From positions 372,001 through 436,000 of the forward strand of contig NZ_JBITMQ010000005.1 of NCBI RefSeq assembly GCF_044466355.1: a DNA stretch of 64,000 bases, given 5' to 3'. The position numbers and the translations under genes were made by a program. The DNA is from Actinophytocola sp044466355 (GTDB lineage: Bacteria; Actinomycetota; Actinomycetes; Mycobacteriales; Pseudonocardiaceae). The notes under the pieces are model-generated. The model did not search any database. It was not told the origin of the DNA and saw only the letters and a program-made list of their open reading frames with translations. Below are positions 8,626-17,901 of the stretch, one piece after another (the first letter of the stretch is position 1; each line of letters opens with the position of its first letter).

Positions 8626-10523
8626 TCATCGCCGACGAGACCCTCGTCACCCTGACCGCTGCCCAACGGAGTGTCGTGGAGCTGCCGTGGCACGCGAAGT
8701 CGCTGGTGACAGCAGGTGCGGGAGCAGGCAAGACGACCACGCTGGTTCACCGTCTCGAATATCTGATGCGGAACGAGGAGATCGAAGCGGCGGAGGTACT
8801 CGTTCTCAGTTTCTCCCGCACGGCCGTCCGAGAGCTGCGCGACCGTCTGGATCGGACATCGACCTCCGCGCGACGGATCCGTGCCCAGACTTTTGACAGC
8901 TGGGCGTCGTCTGTGTTGTACGAAGAGGATCCACAGCGGACCGATCTGGTGGGCGTCGGCTACGACCAGCGAGTGGAGATGGCGACCCAAGCGATCGCAC
9001 GTGGTGTGATTGAGGACTCCGAACGCGGTGCTCCACGACACGTGATCGTCGACGAGGTCCAGGACCTCGTGGGGGTTCGCCGTGACATGATCGAAGCCCT
9101 ACTCGATCAGTTCGTCGAGGCCGGATTCACGGTAGTGGGTGACGTCGCTCAGTCCATCTACGGGTTTCAGATCGACGACCTTGAGGACAGAGCCGGTGAG
9201 ACCGCGAGATTCTTGGACTGGGTGCGGACCTCCTTCGCGGACGATCTCGTGGAGTTGTCACTGAACGACAATTTCCGGGCTCGGACGGCGGAAGCCAGGA
9301 CGGCACTGAGGATGGGACCGCGGCTCCAGAGTATGCGGGCTGACGACGAGGCTGTCGATCTGTACAGGGAGCTGCACGCACTCTTAATGTCGATGGCACC
9401 GTTCGGTTCCCTGGACGACTTGTTCGTGCAGGACTCGTTGCGAGATTACATGGGCACGACGGGAATCCTCTGCCAGGACAACGGACAGGTTTTGCACCTG
9501 TCGCGAGAACTCGATCGGTTGATGATCCCTTACCGCATCCGGCGGTCGCCACGCGAGCGATCGTCACCTGCGTGGCTTGCCGCCCTGTTGTCCGCGGTTC
9601 CGGTCGGAAGGATCACTGAGGAGCGCTTCGACAGCGCGGTCGCGGGACTCGATCCGGGATCGGAGCGGCCGCCCGCCTGGACCTGGCGTTCGTTGCGGCG
9701 CGTCGCGGGTGCTCCTCGCAATCAGCTGGATCTGTCGGCACTTCGACGAGTGATCGCGGAACGCCGGATACCGGATGACCTCGCCGCGCCGCCCGGCCAC
9801 CCACTGGTGCTTTCGACGGTCCACCGGGCGAAGGGGACGGAGTTCGACCGGGTCATTGTCGTCGAACCCGACGATCCGTGCGTCAGGCACGGTCGGTCCG
9901 ACCTCCAGGCTGATGTCAGGCTCCTGTACGTCGCGATGACAAGGCCGCGTGACGACCTCTACCGAATGGTTCGTCCGAACAACTGGATCTACCGCTTGGG
10001 CAAGCATCTCCCGATGCCGGTTGATCGGTGGTACACCACCGGATCACGCCAATGGATGCGAACCGGGATCGAGATTACCGAGTTCGATGTCGCTCAGGAC
10101 CGACCCGCGGAGTCGGTGGCCCACGTGCCGACCGCCCGAGAGCTTCAGGAACACCTGCGAGATCACGTTCGCGAGGGGGACCAGGTGGATCTGCGGAAGC
10201 TGCACGACCTACCGATGTCGGCAGAGGAGTCACCGGAATACGGCGTGTTCCGCGGAGATATCCGTATCGGTGACGTCTCGGAGCGGTTCCGGCGGGACCT
10301 GCGGCGCGTTCTCGCTCGCAGAAGGAACGCCCCCGTCGACAGATGGCCGTATGCGATCACGGGTGTGCGCGTCGAGGGTGTCGAGACCATCGCAGGGACA
10401 CTCGGCACAGGTCGACTGGCAGGCCTGGGTGACAGCGACACGTGGCTGACGCCCCGCCTGTGCGGTATGGGCCGCATCGAATGGTCTGAGGACGACTCCA
10501 TGGAAGGACCGATCGACTCGTGA
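8622..10523 (+). CDS. UvrD/Rep-type SF1 helicase of the defence operon
   Basis: This 633-residue superfamily 1A helicase has Walker A AGAGAGKT (31-38), motif Ia LVLSFSRTAVRELRDR, motif II DEVQD (144-148), a GD..QSIYGF motif III, STVHRAKGTEFDRV and the C-terminal YVAMTRPRDDLY. The 2A/2B architecture is complete and no nuclease domain is appended, so it differs from AddA/RecB. GTG 8622 overlaps the upstream TGA (GTGA) and sits 6 nt after GGAAGGA. GTG 8619 is an alternative only 3 nt from the same ribosome site. Its 3' end overlaps drmA by 4 nt. Family members unwind DNA 3' to 5'. Here it is inferred to process invading DNA with the two SF2 helicases in the same operon. Confidence 0.9.
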   Translation: MIIADETLVTLTAAQRSVVELPWHAKSLVTAGAGAGKTTTLVHRLEYLMRNEEIEAAEVLVLSFSRTAVRELRDRLDRTSTSARRIRAQTFDSWASSVLYEEDPQRTDLVGVGYDQRVEMATQAIARGVIEDSERGAPRHVIVDEVQDLVGVRRDMIEALLDQFVEAGFTVVGDVAQSIYGFQIDDLEDRAGETARFLDWVRTSFADDLVELSLNDNFRARTAEARTALRMGPRLQSMRADDEAVDLYRELHALLMSMAPFGSLDDLFVQDSLRDYMGTTGILCQDNGQVLHLSRELDRLMIPYRIRRSPRERSSPAWLAALLSAVPVGRITEERFDSAVAGLDPGSERPPAWTWRSLRRVAGAPRNQLDLSALRRVIAERRIPDDLAAPPGHPLVLSTVHRAKGTEFDRVIVVEPDDPCVRHGRSDLQADVRLLYVAMTRPRDDLYRMVRPNNWIYRLGKHLPMPVDRWYTTGSRQWMRTGIEITEFDVAQDRPAESVAHVPTARELQEHLRDHVREGDQVDLRKLHDLPMSAEESPEYGVFRGDIRIGDVSERFRRDLRRVLARRRNAPVDRWPYAITGVRVEGVETIAGTLGTGRLAGLGDSDTWLTPRLCGMGRIEWSEDDSMEGPIDS

Positions 10524-13500
10524 ATCCCTCCCTTCGTTCCGCGCACTACCGGCTCCGCACCGATCTCCGGAAAGCCCTGAGGGACGACTTGCTCGGCCCG
10601 CATGCCGGCGCGGATGAGGTGCTTGCGAAGGATGCTCCGATCACCGCCTACCCGATCGGTGTCCTTTTTCCCCAGCGGGTGAGTGGAGACGTGCCGGGCC
10701 TGGCTGAGCTGGATGGCGACGACTCGGTCCCGGAGGTCGGTGGCCGCGACGAGGGCGATGAGGACGGTGCGGATCTCGGTATCGCGCTCTCGAACCTGCG
10801 TCGGCCTTCGTCGATGGGCATGACATTCTCGGTCGACCTCCGAGAGTGCGGACGTATCTCGGTGGAGATCCGGAGTGCACGCTACGTCCCGGAGGACGAG
10901 GCAGGAAGGCCGATCATGGCCACCCGCAGCGAGGCACGGAGTATTGAGGACCAGCGGGAGCGGTGGCGTCGCGTGGCGATCATCTGCCCACCCCTGCCGA
11001 TCGATGTGGCCATGCCTGGCATGCGTCGGGTGGACGACCTCGAGTCGGGGCTGGAACTACGTGTGCTCGTCCGGCCCCCTGTCGACAATGTGGTCACTGT
11101 CACGCTGACGTTGGTGAACACGCTCACGTGCGGTGAACACGATCTGCAGGATGCCTACTGCTTCTTCCAGTCGGAACTCACGGCATTCGGCCCGGACGAC
11201 ACGTATCCTTTCGTCGAGCGGCGCGCTGCTCTTGGAGCCGTCGACGACGAACAGGCTTTGAGTAGACTCCTCTACCGTCACGCACCGTCGTTCGCCACGG
11301 GGCACGGCTGCTCGGTGGCGTGGGATTGGGATACTCCGGCTCTGTACGAGCCGATGCCACGCGCCGCGGCGGTGGCGAGCGTTCGCACCGAGTTCGTACC
11401 GACACATGAGGTGCTGCTCACAGACTCCAACAGGGACATCGACGACGGTGCACTTGGCATGCTCGGGTTGAGCCGTGCTCCGGCGGAGCAGGTCGTCGAG
11501 AAGCTCGGGCGCCTGCTGGCCGGATACGAGGAATGGATCGATGTCCGTGAGCGGGACGTCGCATCCATCGACACGGAACTCGTCGACGTGGCCGAAAGGC
11601 AGATAAACGAGCAGTGCCGCATCGCCTTGGCTCGGATGCACAGAGGACTCAAGCTCCTCGCCGATACCGACCAGCCGGAGGTCCTGCAGGCGTTTCGCCT
11701 GGCCAACGAGGCAATGGCAACCCAACGTGCGCGAGTCCAGTGGGTGAAGGACGGCCGCAAGGGCACGCCGGACACGGACGGCGGCCGATGGCGTCCTTTC
11801 CAGATCGCCTTCATACTCCAGTGTCTCGCCGGCATCGTGGATCCGACGGATGAGGATCGGACGATCGCCGATCTCCTGTGGTTTCCCACCGGTGGTGGGA
11901 AGACTGAAGCCTATCTAGGGCTCGTCGCCTTCACCGTCTTCCTGCGGCGCCTACGTGACGGTGCCGACGGACACGGTGTTACCGTTTTGATGCGGTACAC
12001 CCTGCGTCTGTTGACGTTGCAGCAGTTCGAACGGGCGGCCGCACTGATCTGCGCCATGGAGGGCATCCGGGCCGGTCGTGCGTCCGAACTCGGATCGACC
12101 CGGATCTCGATCGGTATGTGGGTGGGTATGTCTGCCACTCCGAACCGTCTGAAGGATGCGGATGAGGCGCTCCGCAAGCTGCGCAACAATCCGAACGAGC
12201 GCTTGAGTAGGAAGAACCCGGTCCAACTACACGCTTGTCCGTGGTGCGGCACCAGACTCACCGCCAACGACTACACGGTGCTCGACACGGATTCCCGCAT
12301 GTTGGTGTTGTGCCCGGACAGAGCCTGCGCGTACCACATAGAACCCGGACTGCCCATTCACCTGGTCGATGAGGCCGTCTACGACGCGCATCCGACGTTG
12401 GTCATCGCGACGGTCGACAAGTTCGCATCCTTGCCTTGGCGACCCGCCACGAAGGCGTTGTTCAACCGCGACCTGGAGAGGGTCAAACCGCCCGAGTTGA
12501 TCGTGCAGGACGAGTTGCACCTGATCTCCGGTCCGCTGGGCACCATGACGGGCCTCTACGAAACAGCGGTGGACGTCCTCGCGGAACGTCCCAAGGTCGT
12601 CGCCTCCACGGCTACCATTCGACGGGCGTCCCAGCAGGTGACCGCCTTGTTTGGTCGTCGGGTTGCCCAGTTTCCTCCTGCTGGGATCGACGGTCGCGAC
12701 TCCTACTTCGCAGTCGAGACCCCGCGGGGCGACAAGGCGTCCCGACGATACGTCGGTCTGATGGCGCCGAGCACCAGTCAGACCACGTTGCTCGTCAGGA
12801 CCTATGCGGCGTTGCTGCACCAGGCAGCGCGCGCACGGGAGGCAGGGGCAGAACCGGCGGTCGTCGACCCCTATTGGACGCTCGTCGGTTACTTCAACAG
12901 CCTTCGGTTACTCTCCGCCGCCGAACTTCAAGTCCTCGACGACGTGCAGGGGCGACTCGACATGGCCGCCGAACGCGACGGGGTGGGTAAGCGCGCGACT
13001 CCGTCCGTGCAGGATCTGAGCAGCAGGGCCGATTCGAGCGAGATCCCGGCGTTGCTCAGGTCGATCGAACGTGCGCTGCCCGACGAGGACGTCCTGGACG
13101 TCCTGTTGGCGACGAACATGATCTCGGTGGGTGTGGACATCGACCGTTTGGGTCTGATGGCGGTGATGGGGCAACCGCAGACGACGGCGGAGTACATCCA
13201 GGCAACAAGCCGGGTCGGTAGGCGTCACCCCGGCCTGGTTGCGGTCATGCTCAACTCGACCCGATCGAGGGACCGATCCCACTACGAGAGCTTCCCGACC
13301 TTCCACTCGGCCCTCTACCGCCAGGTGGAGTCGACGAGTGTGACGCCGTTCTCTGCGCGAGCACGCGACAGGGGATTGCATGCCGTCGTGGTCGCACTCA
13401 CGCGGCTGTTGATTCCCGCAGCCGAAGCCAACGATGACGCGGCGGGAATCGCCGACTTCACCGAGCGGCTGAACTCGGTGGTTCTCCCGGCCATCCTCGA

Positions 13501-13747
13501 TCGGGTCGGTGCGGTGGGCAGCTCGGAGCGGGAGGAAGTCGCGGACCAGATCAAGAGCTTCGTGACGTGGTGGCAGGACATGGCACACGACCACCCGGAG
13601 CTCGTCTACGAGGCGAGGAAGCGGGATACCAGGAAAGCGCTGCTGAGCGGGTTCGATGAAGAGGATGTCGACGGCGGTGGGCAACAGACCCTGTGGAGCC
13701 TGCGGGACGTCGACGCCGAATCCGTTCTGTTCCAGAGCCATCGGTAG
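10520..13747 (+). CDS. drmA: DISARM-type helicase DrmA
   Basis: The 1075-residue protein matches the DrmA layout. A helical N-terminal half precedes an SF2 helicase core with Walker A FPTGGGKT (455-462), motif II QDELH (D664, E665, H667), a TAT motif in VVASTATIRRAS and motif VI QATSRVGRRH (894-903). A zinc-binding insert between the motifs has Cys573, Cys576, Cys598 and Cys603. The phrase VDKFASLPWR before motif II is a family signature. GTG 10520 overlaps the UvrD stop (GTGA). In known DISARM, DrmA pairs with DrmB to bind and translocate along phage DNA. Here drmB follows after 10 nt, but no drmC follows it. Confidence 0.9.
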   Translation: MNPSLRSAHYRLRTDLRKALRDDLLGPHAGADEVLAKDAPITAYPIGVLFPQRVSGDVPGLAELDGDDSVPEVGGRDEGDEDGADLGIALSNLRRPSSMGMTFSVDLRECGRISVEIRSARYVPEDEAGRPIMATRSEARSIEDQRERWRRVAIICPPLPIDVAMPGMRRVDDLESGLELRVLVRPPVDNVVTVTLTLVNTLTCGEHDLQDAYCFFQSELTAFGPDDTYPFVERRAALGAVDDEQALSRLLYRHAPSFATGHGCSVAWDWDTPALYEPMPRAAAVASVRTEFVPTHEVLLTDSNRDIDDGALGMLGLSRAPAEQVVEKLGRLLAGYEEWIDVRERDVASIDTELVDVAERQINEQCRIALARMHRGLKLLADTDQPEVLQAFRLANEAMATQRARVQWVKDGRKGTPDTDGGRWRPFQIAFILQCLAGIVDPTDEDRTIADLLWFPTGGGKTEAYLGLVAFTVFLRRLRDGADGHGVTVLMRYTLRLLTLQQFERAAALICAMEGIRAGRASELGSTRISIGMWVGMSATPNRLKDADEALRKLRNNPNERLSRKNPVQLHACPWCGTRLTANDYTVLDTDSRMLVLCPDRACAYHIEPGLPIHLVDEAVYDAHPTLVIATVDKFASLPWRPATKALFNRDLERVKPPELIVQDELHLISGPLGTMTGLYETAVDVLAERPKVVASTATIRRASQQVTALFGRRVAQFPPAGIDGRDSYFAVETPRGDKASRRYVGLMAPSTSQTTLLVRTYAALLHQAARAREAGAEPAVVDPYWTLVGYFNSLRLLSAAELQVLDDVQGRLDMAAERDGVGKRATPSVQDLSSRADSSEIPALLRSIERALPDEDVLDVLLATNMISVGVDIDRLGLMAVMGQPQTTAEYIQATSRVGRRHPGLVAVMLNSTRSRDRSHYESFPTFHSALYRQVESTSVTPFSARARDRGLHAVVVALTRLLIPAAEANDDAAGIADFTERLNSVVLPAILDRVGAVGSSEREEVADQIKSFVTWWQDMAHDHPELVYEARKRDTRKALLSGFDEEDVDGGGQQTLWSLRDVDAESVLFQSHR

Positions 13748-13757
13748 GAGTGCCAAG

Positions 13758-15608
13758 ATGGGTTACACAGCAGGCAATCGTCGACGTGACGGCGCGGTTC
13801 GAGCGCGCGCCGCTCGCAAACTGGGTACGGTCCGCAGGTCGCAGCTCGTCACGACCTATGGTGTCGGTTCGCTCATCGCGATCGACAACGAGTCCTTTAT
13901 CGTTTCCGGACTCGACTCCTGGGATGTGTCAGACGCACCCGAGATCCATGAGCGGCGGCTCGCGAGCATGCTCGGGGTCGAGTTCTTCCGTCTCCCACCT
14001 GCGTCGGAGCCGGACGATGCCACGGACGGGGTTCGGGTCAGGAGGTTCCCCGACTTCTACTCGTGTCCCGGCTGCCACGCTCTGCAGCCCTATCTCCGGT
14101 TCAACCCGCCACCGAGGAAAGCGATGTGCGGAGACTGCGACGAAGCGCTTGTGCCATCGAGGTTCGTGCTCACCTGCGAGCACGGCCACATCGAGGACTT
14201 CCCGTACTGGAAGTGGGTGCACCGGGGCAAGGGCGTCGCGGACCGATGTGGCGGGCAGCTGAGACTGCGTTCGGGTGGTGCCTCGGCGTCCTTGCGATCC
14301 GTGGTCATCGAGTGCAGCTGTGGTGCCTATTCCTCGATGGAGGGTGCGTTCCGCAAGAAATCATTGAAGGATCTCGGAATTCGTTGTAGCGGTAGATCCC
14401 CTTGGCTCGCGGGCGATGAGCGCGAGACGTGCGATCAGCCGCCGAGAACGATGCAGCGCGGCTCATCGTCAGTGTGGAATCCGGTCATGGGAAGTGCGTT
14501 GTCAATCCCACCGTTCAGTGAGGGGGTACACGCCCTCGTTGAGCGACACAGGCTCCTCGACGCCTCGGACGAGACGATTCGTTGGTTCTGCGACAAGAAT
14601 TCCGCGGTACTCCGCCAGGCGAGTACGACCGTGGACGATGTGCTTCGGGTCGTGCACGAGCTCCGGTCTGCGTGGGAGCAGGACAATGGAGCGGATGAGC
14701 CGGAGGTCGCGTCTCTGGGCTCCCTGCGCGCCCAGGAGTATCGGAGCTTGCTTGCCGGGAGCAGGGAGAAGGCATCTGCAGCCTGGCAGTCGTTCGTGTG
14801 TGAACCACCTGAAACCGACCTCGATCCGGTCCGCGAGCTCGGTCTTCAGGACTGCATGTTGGTCAAGAGGCTCCGTGAGGTGCGAGCCCTTTCCGGCTTC
14901 ACCCGGGGTGCCACCCCGGATGAAGGCGACGCGGAGGTGCGTCACGCGCTGTTGCACAGGTCGCCTGACATCGACTGGTTGCCTGCCATCGAGGTGAGTG
15001 GAGAGGGGGTGTTCCTGCGCCTCGACATCGATGCACTTCGCGCCTGGGAGAGCAAGAGCGACGTCAGGCGACGGGTGAAAACCATTCGAGACAACCATCT
15101 CCGGGTTCTCAGGGAGAAGGTTTCACGTGATCCGGTGAAGCGGGTCGAGGACGTCACATCGCCGGTAACACCACGGTTCGTGCTGTTGCACACGCTAGCC
15201 CACGTCCTCATCAACGAATGGAGCCTCGACGGGGGTTATCCGGCCGCTGCGCTTAGGGAACGTCTCTACTCGGGACCGGACATGGCAGGCGTACTCCTCT
15301 ACACGGCCACGAGTGACTCGGCCGGCAGCCTTGGCGGCGTAGTGGCACAGGGGGAGCCCATATCGCTCGCCCGCTCGCTTCGTTCCGCATTGCTTCGTGC
15401 GGCGTGGTGTTCCAACGACCCCCTCTGCATGGAGTCGGGAGGCAGTGGTGTAGACGGCGTCAATCTGGCTGCTTGCCACGCATGTGTGTTGCTGCCCGAG
15501 ACGAGTTGCGAGAACAACAACTGCTTCCTGGATCGTGCACTGCTCGTCGGCGAGCCGTCGGATGACTCTTTCGCGTACTTCGTGCAGGCGGCGAAGGTGC
15601 TTCGTTAG
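13758..15608 (+). CDS. drmB: DISARM DUF1998 protein DrmB
   Basis: The product is 616 residues. The N-terminal signature RRSQLVTTYGVGSLI (26-40) leads into a first zinc-type cysteine cluster (CPGC, then CGDC, then CEHGH). The C-terminal DUF1998 module has HTLAH (478-482), the LINEW segment and a terminal cluster CHACVLLPETSC (from Cys573). ATG 13758 is 10 nt after the drmA stop and is preceded by AGGAG at 7 nt. A longer in-frame extension reaching back into drmA (to 13656) has no such site and is rejected. DrmB is the obligate partner of DrmA in DISARM. It is the last gene of the operon in this window, since what follows is degenerate sequence. Confidence 0.9.
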   Translation: MGYTAGNRRRDGAVRARAARKLGTVRRSQLVTTYGVGSLIAIDNESFIVSGLDSWDVSDAPEIHERRLASMLGVEFFRLPPASEPDDATDGVRVRRFPDFYSCPGCHALQPYLRFNPPPRKAMCGDCDEALVPSRFVLTCEHGHIEDFPYWKWVHRGKGVADRCGGQLRLRSGGASASLRSVVIECSCGAYSSMEGAFRKKSLKDLGIRCSGRSPWLAGDERETCDQPPRTMQRGSSSVWNPVMGSALSIPPFSEGVHALVERHRLLDASDETIRWFCDKNSAVLRQASTTVDDVLRVVHELRSAWEQDNGADEPEVASLGSLRAQEYRSLLAGSREKASAAWQSFVCEPPETDLDPVRELGLQDCMLVKRLREVRALSGFTRGATPDEGDAEVRHALLHRSPDIDWLPAIEVSGEGVFLRLDIDALRAWESKSDVRRRVKTIRDNHLRVLREKVSRDPVKRVEDVTSPVTPRFVLLHTLAHVLINEWSLDGGYPAAALRERLYSGPDMAGVLLYTATSDSAGSLGGVVAQGEPISLARSLRSALLRAAWCSNDPLCMESGGSGVDGVNLAACHACVLLPETSCENNNCFLDRALLVGEPSDDSFAYFVQAAKVLR

Positions 15609-15924
15609 TAATGCTCGCCCAAGTTCACCGCCGCGCGACGCTTGCGTTCTCGGGATGGATATCAATCATCTCGGGAATTATCTACTGTCCATCGAGAGTC
15701 TGGCAGGGATTAAATCCAAGATCACCTGATGCGATGACGGTTTAGACTCCTGAATAAGGGAGGCCCTCTCAGTACGCCGCGATCGACGACTGCACCCAAC
15801 CTAGATCCAATGGAACAACCACTTGTACATCTACCATCGCATGGGAAGGCGAATGTGCTCGCCTCTGGTGCAGTGGACAGCGTTGCCTGAATCGACGAGA
15901 CGCACGGGGCCAGCCTGCCTACAG
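15609..15924. other. Non-coding tail of the defence island
   Basis: I find no credible gene in this interval. It is less G+C-rich than the flanking chromosome and its short open frames lack ribosome sites and coding texture. No tRNA end, integrase or direct repeat marking an attachment site is visible, so how the island ends is not resolved here. Confidence 0.5.
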
Positions 15925-16290
15925 CTCAACGGCTCCAGGCGACCGGTCCAGACGACGAGGACGTAACCGGACCTGTTCCCGGCGAACTGCTTTTCGTAGT
16001 CCGCGTGCACCTGGTAGGTGCAACAGCGCCGCACCCGTCGGGTCGTCGGCCTGCATAGCACCGGGACCCGCCGCGCGTTTGGTCGGCCACCCACTCGGAA
16101 TGTACGTTGTCATCCCGCCGGGCCCGCTGACCTGCTCGTATCCGGACAGCGGGCTGGCCGTCGGCTGGTCCGTCGTGTTCTCATTGACCGTCGTGGCGTC
16201 GATGTACGTCTCGGTTTCGAACGTTTCCGTCTCGGTGAGGGTCTCCGGTTCGACGTGGGTTTCCGTTCCTGCGTCGAATGGGAAAGTGGA
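15925..16290 (-). pseudogene. Frameshifted remnant of an extracytoplasmic kinase-tail-like protein
   Basis: On the minus strand, the frame read from about 16290 gives a Thr/Glu-rich linker (TETHVEPETLTETETFETET) and then GYEQVSGPGGMTTYIPSGWP and MQADDPTGAALL. The recognisable continuation, YQVHADYEKQFAGNRSGYVLV, is in a different frame and begins at about 16019. The GPGGM-T-IP-GW and YEKQF-NRSGY pattern is familiar from C-terminal sensor domains of actinomycete Ser/Thr kinases and related anchored proteins. The loss between ALL and YQVHADYEK removes part of the domain. No complete N-terminus or membrane segment remains, so this is a decayed fragment. Family assignment is from pattern memory. 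Confidence 0.6.
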
Positions 16291-16375
16291 CGCGACCGAC
16301 CGGTGTCGCCCGGCGGCACGTCCCGTACGAGAAGCAGTCCGGCCACCACTGCGCCACAAACCGGCGGCGGCGAGT

Positions 16376-16846
16376 GTGAGCGGACTCGGTTGCGGATTCA
16401 CTGCATCCCGCCGAATCATTGCGGATCGACGCTCGGGGGTTTTCACGGAGGCCAGCACATTTACGGCGGGAAGCCTCGCACCGCAGGGGATCGGCGGCAC
16501 GTCGCGGATCCTGAACACGGTCGGCCGCTGGAGCGGGCAGCCCAGGGAGACGCCGCCGGCCTGGTTCGCCGACGGCGACGACGCGCGACTGATCGTCGCG
16601 TCGGGCGGGAGAGCCAGCACCCCCGACTGGCACGCCAAACTCATGGCGAACCCCGACGAGGTGTCCGTCGAGTTGCCCGGAGAACAGCCCGTGCCGGTGA
16701 CGCCTCGCCGGATCGACGGTACGGAGCGGGTCGCGGCACCGCAATGGATCGTGGCCGCGCAGCCCAGGCTGGGGAAGTATCAGAGCAAGTCCGGGCGGCG
16801 GTACCCGGTGGTTCGGCTCACCCGGCAGACGGCTCGGCAGCAATAG
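16376..16846 (+). CDS. Deazaflavin (F420)-dependent nitroreductase-family protein, odd N-terminus
   Basis: From about 16510 to the stop the translation follows the Ddn/nitroreductase family closely: TVGRWSGQPRETPP, FADGDDARLIVASGG, PDWHAKLMANPDEV, and a C-terminal AQPRLGKYQSKSGRRYPVVRL. These proteins bind F420H2 and reduce quinones or nitro compounds. The usual N-terminal FN-x-VI-EFR helix is missing. Upstream codons in this frame encode unrelated residues that overlap the antisense remnant on the other strand. I place the start at GTG 16376 (156 residues) with low certainty. It could be a gene whose 5' end was lost in the same rearrangement that broke its neighbour. Confidence 0.5.
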   Translation: MSGLGCGFTASRRIIADRRSGVFTEASTFTAGSLAPQGIGGTSRILNTVGRWSGQPRETPPAWFADGDDARLIVASGGRASTPDWHAKLMANPDEVSVELPGEQPVPVTPRRIDGTERVAAPQWIVAAQPRLGKYQSKSGRRYPVVRLTRQTARQQ

Positions 16847-16861
16847 GACGATTTCGTCCCG

Positions 16862-17854
16862 CTACCACGTCAGCTCGGCCTCCTGCGGGGTTGGGTCGAG
16901 GCCCTTCGTGGTCAGCCACTTCCTGTTCAGGTGCGTTGTTCGGTACGGGGCGCCGCTGTCGGTGATCAGTGTTGCCATGGGGCCCTGCTCGCCCATCTTC
17001 GTGATCAGGTGGTGGATGCCCCACAGGCTCGTGCCTGTCGCGGGGCCCGCGTCGATGCCCTGTCCGTGCAGCCACAGCAGGGCCGCCGCCGATGCCGCGT
17101 CCGGTACCGGGATCGCCAGGTCCACGACGCCGGGGTGGAAGCCGGGTTCGACCCGGGGGCGGCCGATGCCGGGAATGCGGGACGGCATGCCGGTGCCGTA
17201 GTCGCGGGCGCCGGTCGCCCACGCCGGGAAGTACGCCGAGTTCTCCGGGTCGACCAGTGCGAGCCTGGTCGGTAGCCCTTCCCCGCGGATGTGGCGGCCG
17301 ATCACCGTCGCGGTGGCGGCGGTGCCCGCGCCCACGACTATCCACTGTGGAGGTTCGGGTAGCTGGGCGAACAGCTCGTCCGCGATGGTCGGGGGCCACG
17401 CGGTCACGGCGGGCTCCGCGGCGGTGAAGTGGTCCAGGAAGTGCCCGCCCCACCGGGCCGCCAGCGCGCGGGCCTCCTGTTGCAGTGCGGCCGGCGGTTG
17501 TTCCGCCCGTTGCCAGCGGCCGCCTTCGTTCTCGATGCGGGCCAGTACCTCCTCCGCCGCCTTCGCAGGGACCAGCGCGGTCGAGGGGAGGTGCAGCAGG
17601 GTGGCGAAGTGGGCGGCCGCTGTCGCCACCGGGCCCGCGGTCGCCGTGATCACCTGCGTGGTTTCGGTGATGTCCCTGCTCGCGATGGCGTGACAGAACA
17701 TCGCCGCCACCGTTCTGTGTTTCGTGCTGCCGGTGGGGAGCGTCGATTCGTCCTTCATGACGATCTCGGCGCCACCCACGCGCACCGTGCGCAGCGGGGT
17801 CGGGGTGTGCTTCGCGCGGATCGTGCGGATCGCCTCGGCCGCCCATGTGCTCAT
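16862..17854 (-). CDS. PLP-dependent cysteine synthase/desulfhydrase-like enzyme
   Basis: The 330-residue fold-type II PLP enzyme has a KDESTLPTGSTKHR motif (lysine near residue 46 forms the PLP aldimine), a glycine/Ala-rich ATAGPVA phosphate-side loop, GGHFLDHFT, and VVGAGTAATATVIGR for the phosphate cup. The PTGS-x-KHR form and the HFLDHFT segment resemble actinobacterial Cds1-type L-cysteine desulfhydrases more than CysK or CysM. The usual SSGST asparagine loop reads ATAGP here, so substrate choice is uncertain. It is transcribed alone toward the degenerate region, 47 nt downstream of the LysR gene, and could share its transcript. Confidence 0.8.
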   Translation of the reverse strand: MSTWAAEAIRTIRAKHTPTPLRTVRVGGAEIVMKDESTLPTGSTKHRTVAAMFCHAIASRDITETTQVITATAGPVATAAAHFATLLHLPSTALVPAKAAEEVLARIENEGGRWQRAEQPPAALQQEARALAARWGGHFLDHFTAAEPAVTAWPPTIADELFAQLPEPPQWIVVGAGTAATATVIGRHIRGEGLPTRLALVDPENSAYFPAWATGARDYGTGMPSRIPGIGRPRVEPGFHPGVVDLAIPVPDAASAAALLWLHGQGIDAGPATGTSLWGIHHLITKMGEQGPMATLITDSGAPYRTTHLNRKWLTTKGLDPTPQEAELTW

Positions 17855-17901
17855 GGGTCGAACCTAGGTCGGCTCGTGCGCGATCGGGTTTCGCTTGTGG
17901 C

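Noticed and set aside
13656..13757. DrmB start inside drmA
   Set aside because: The open frame extends there, but only ATG 13758 has AGGAG and the sequence before it lies out of frame within drmA.
15484..15729. Small ORF after drmB
   Set aside because: Overlaps the drmB 3' end in another frame with no ribosome site.
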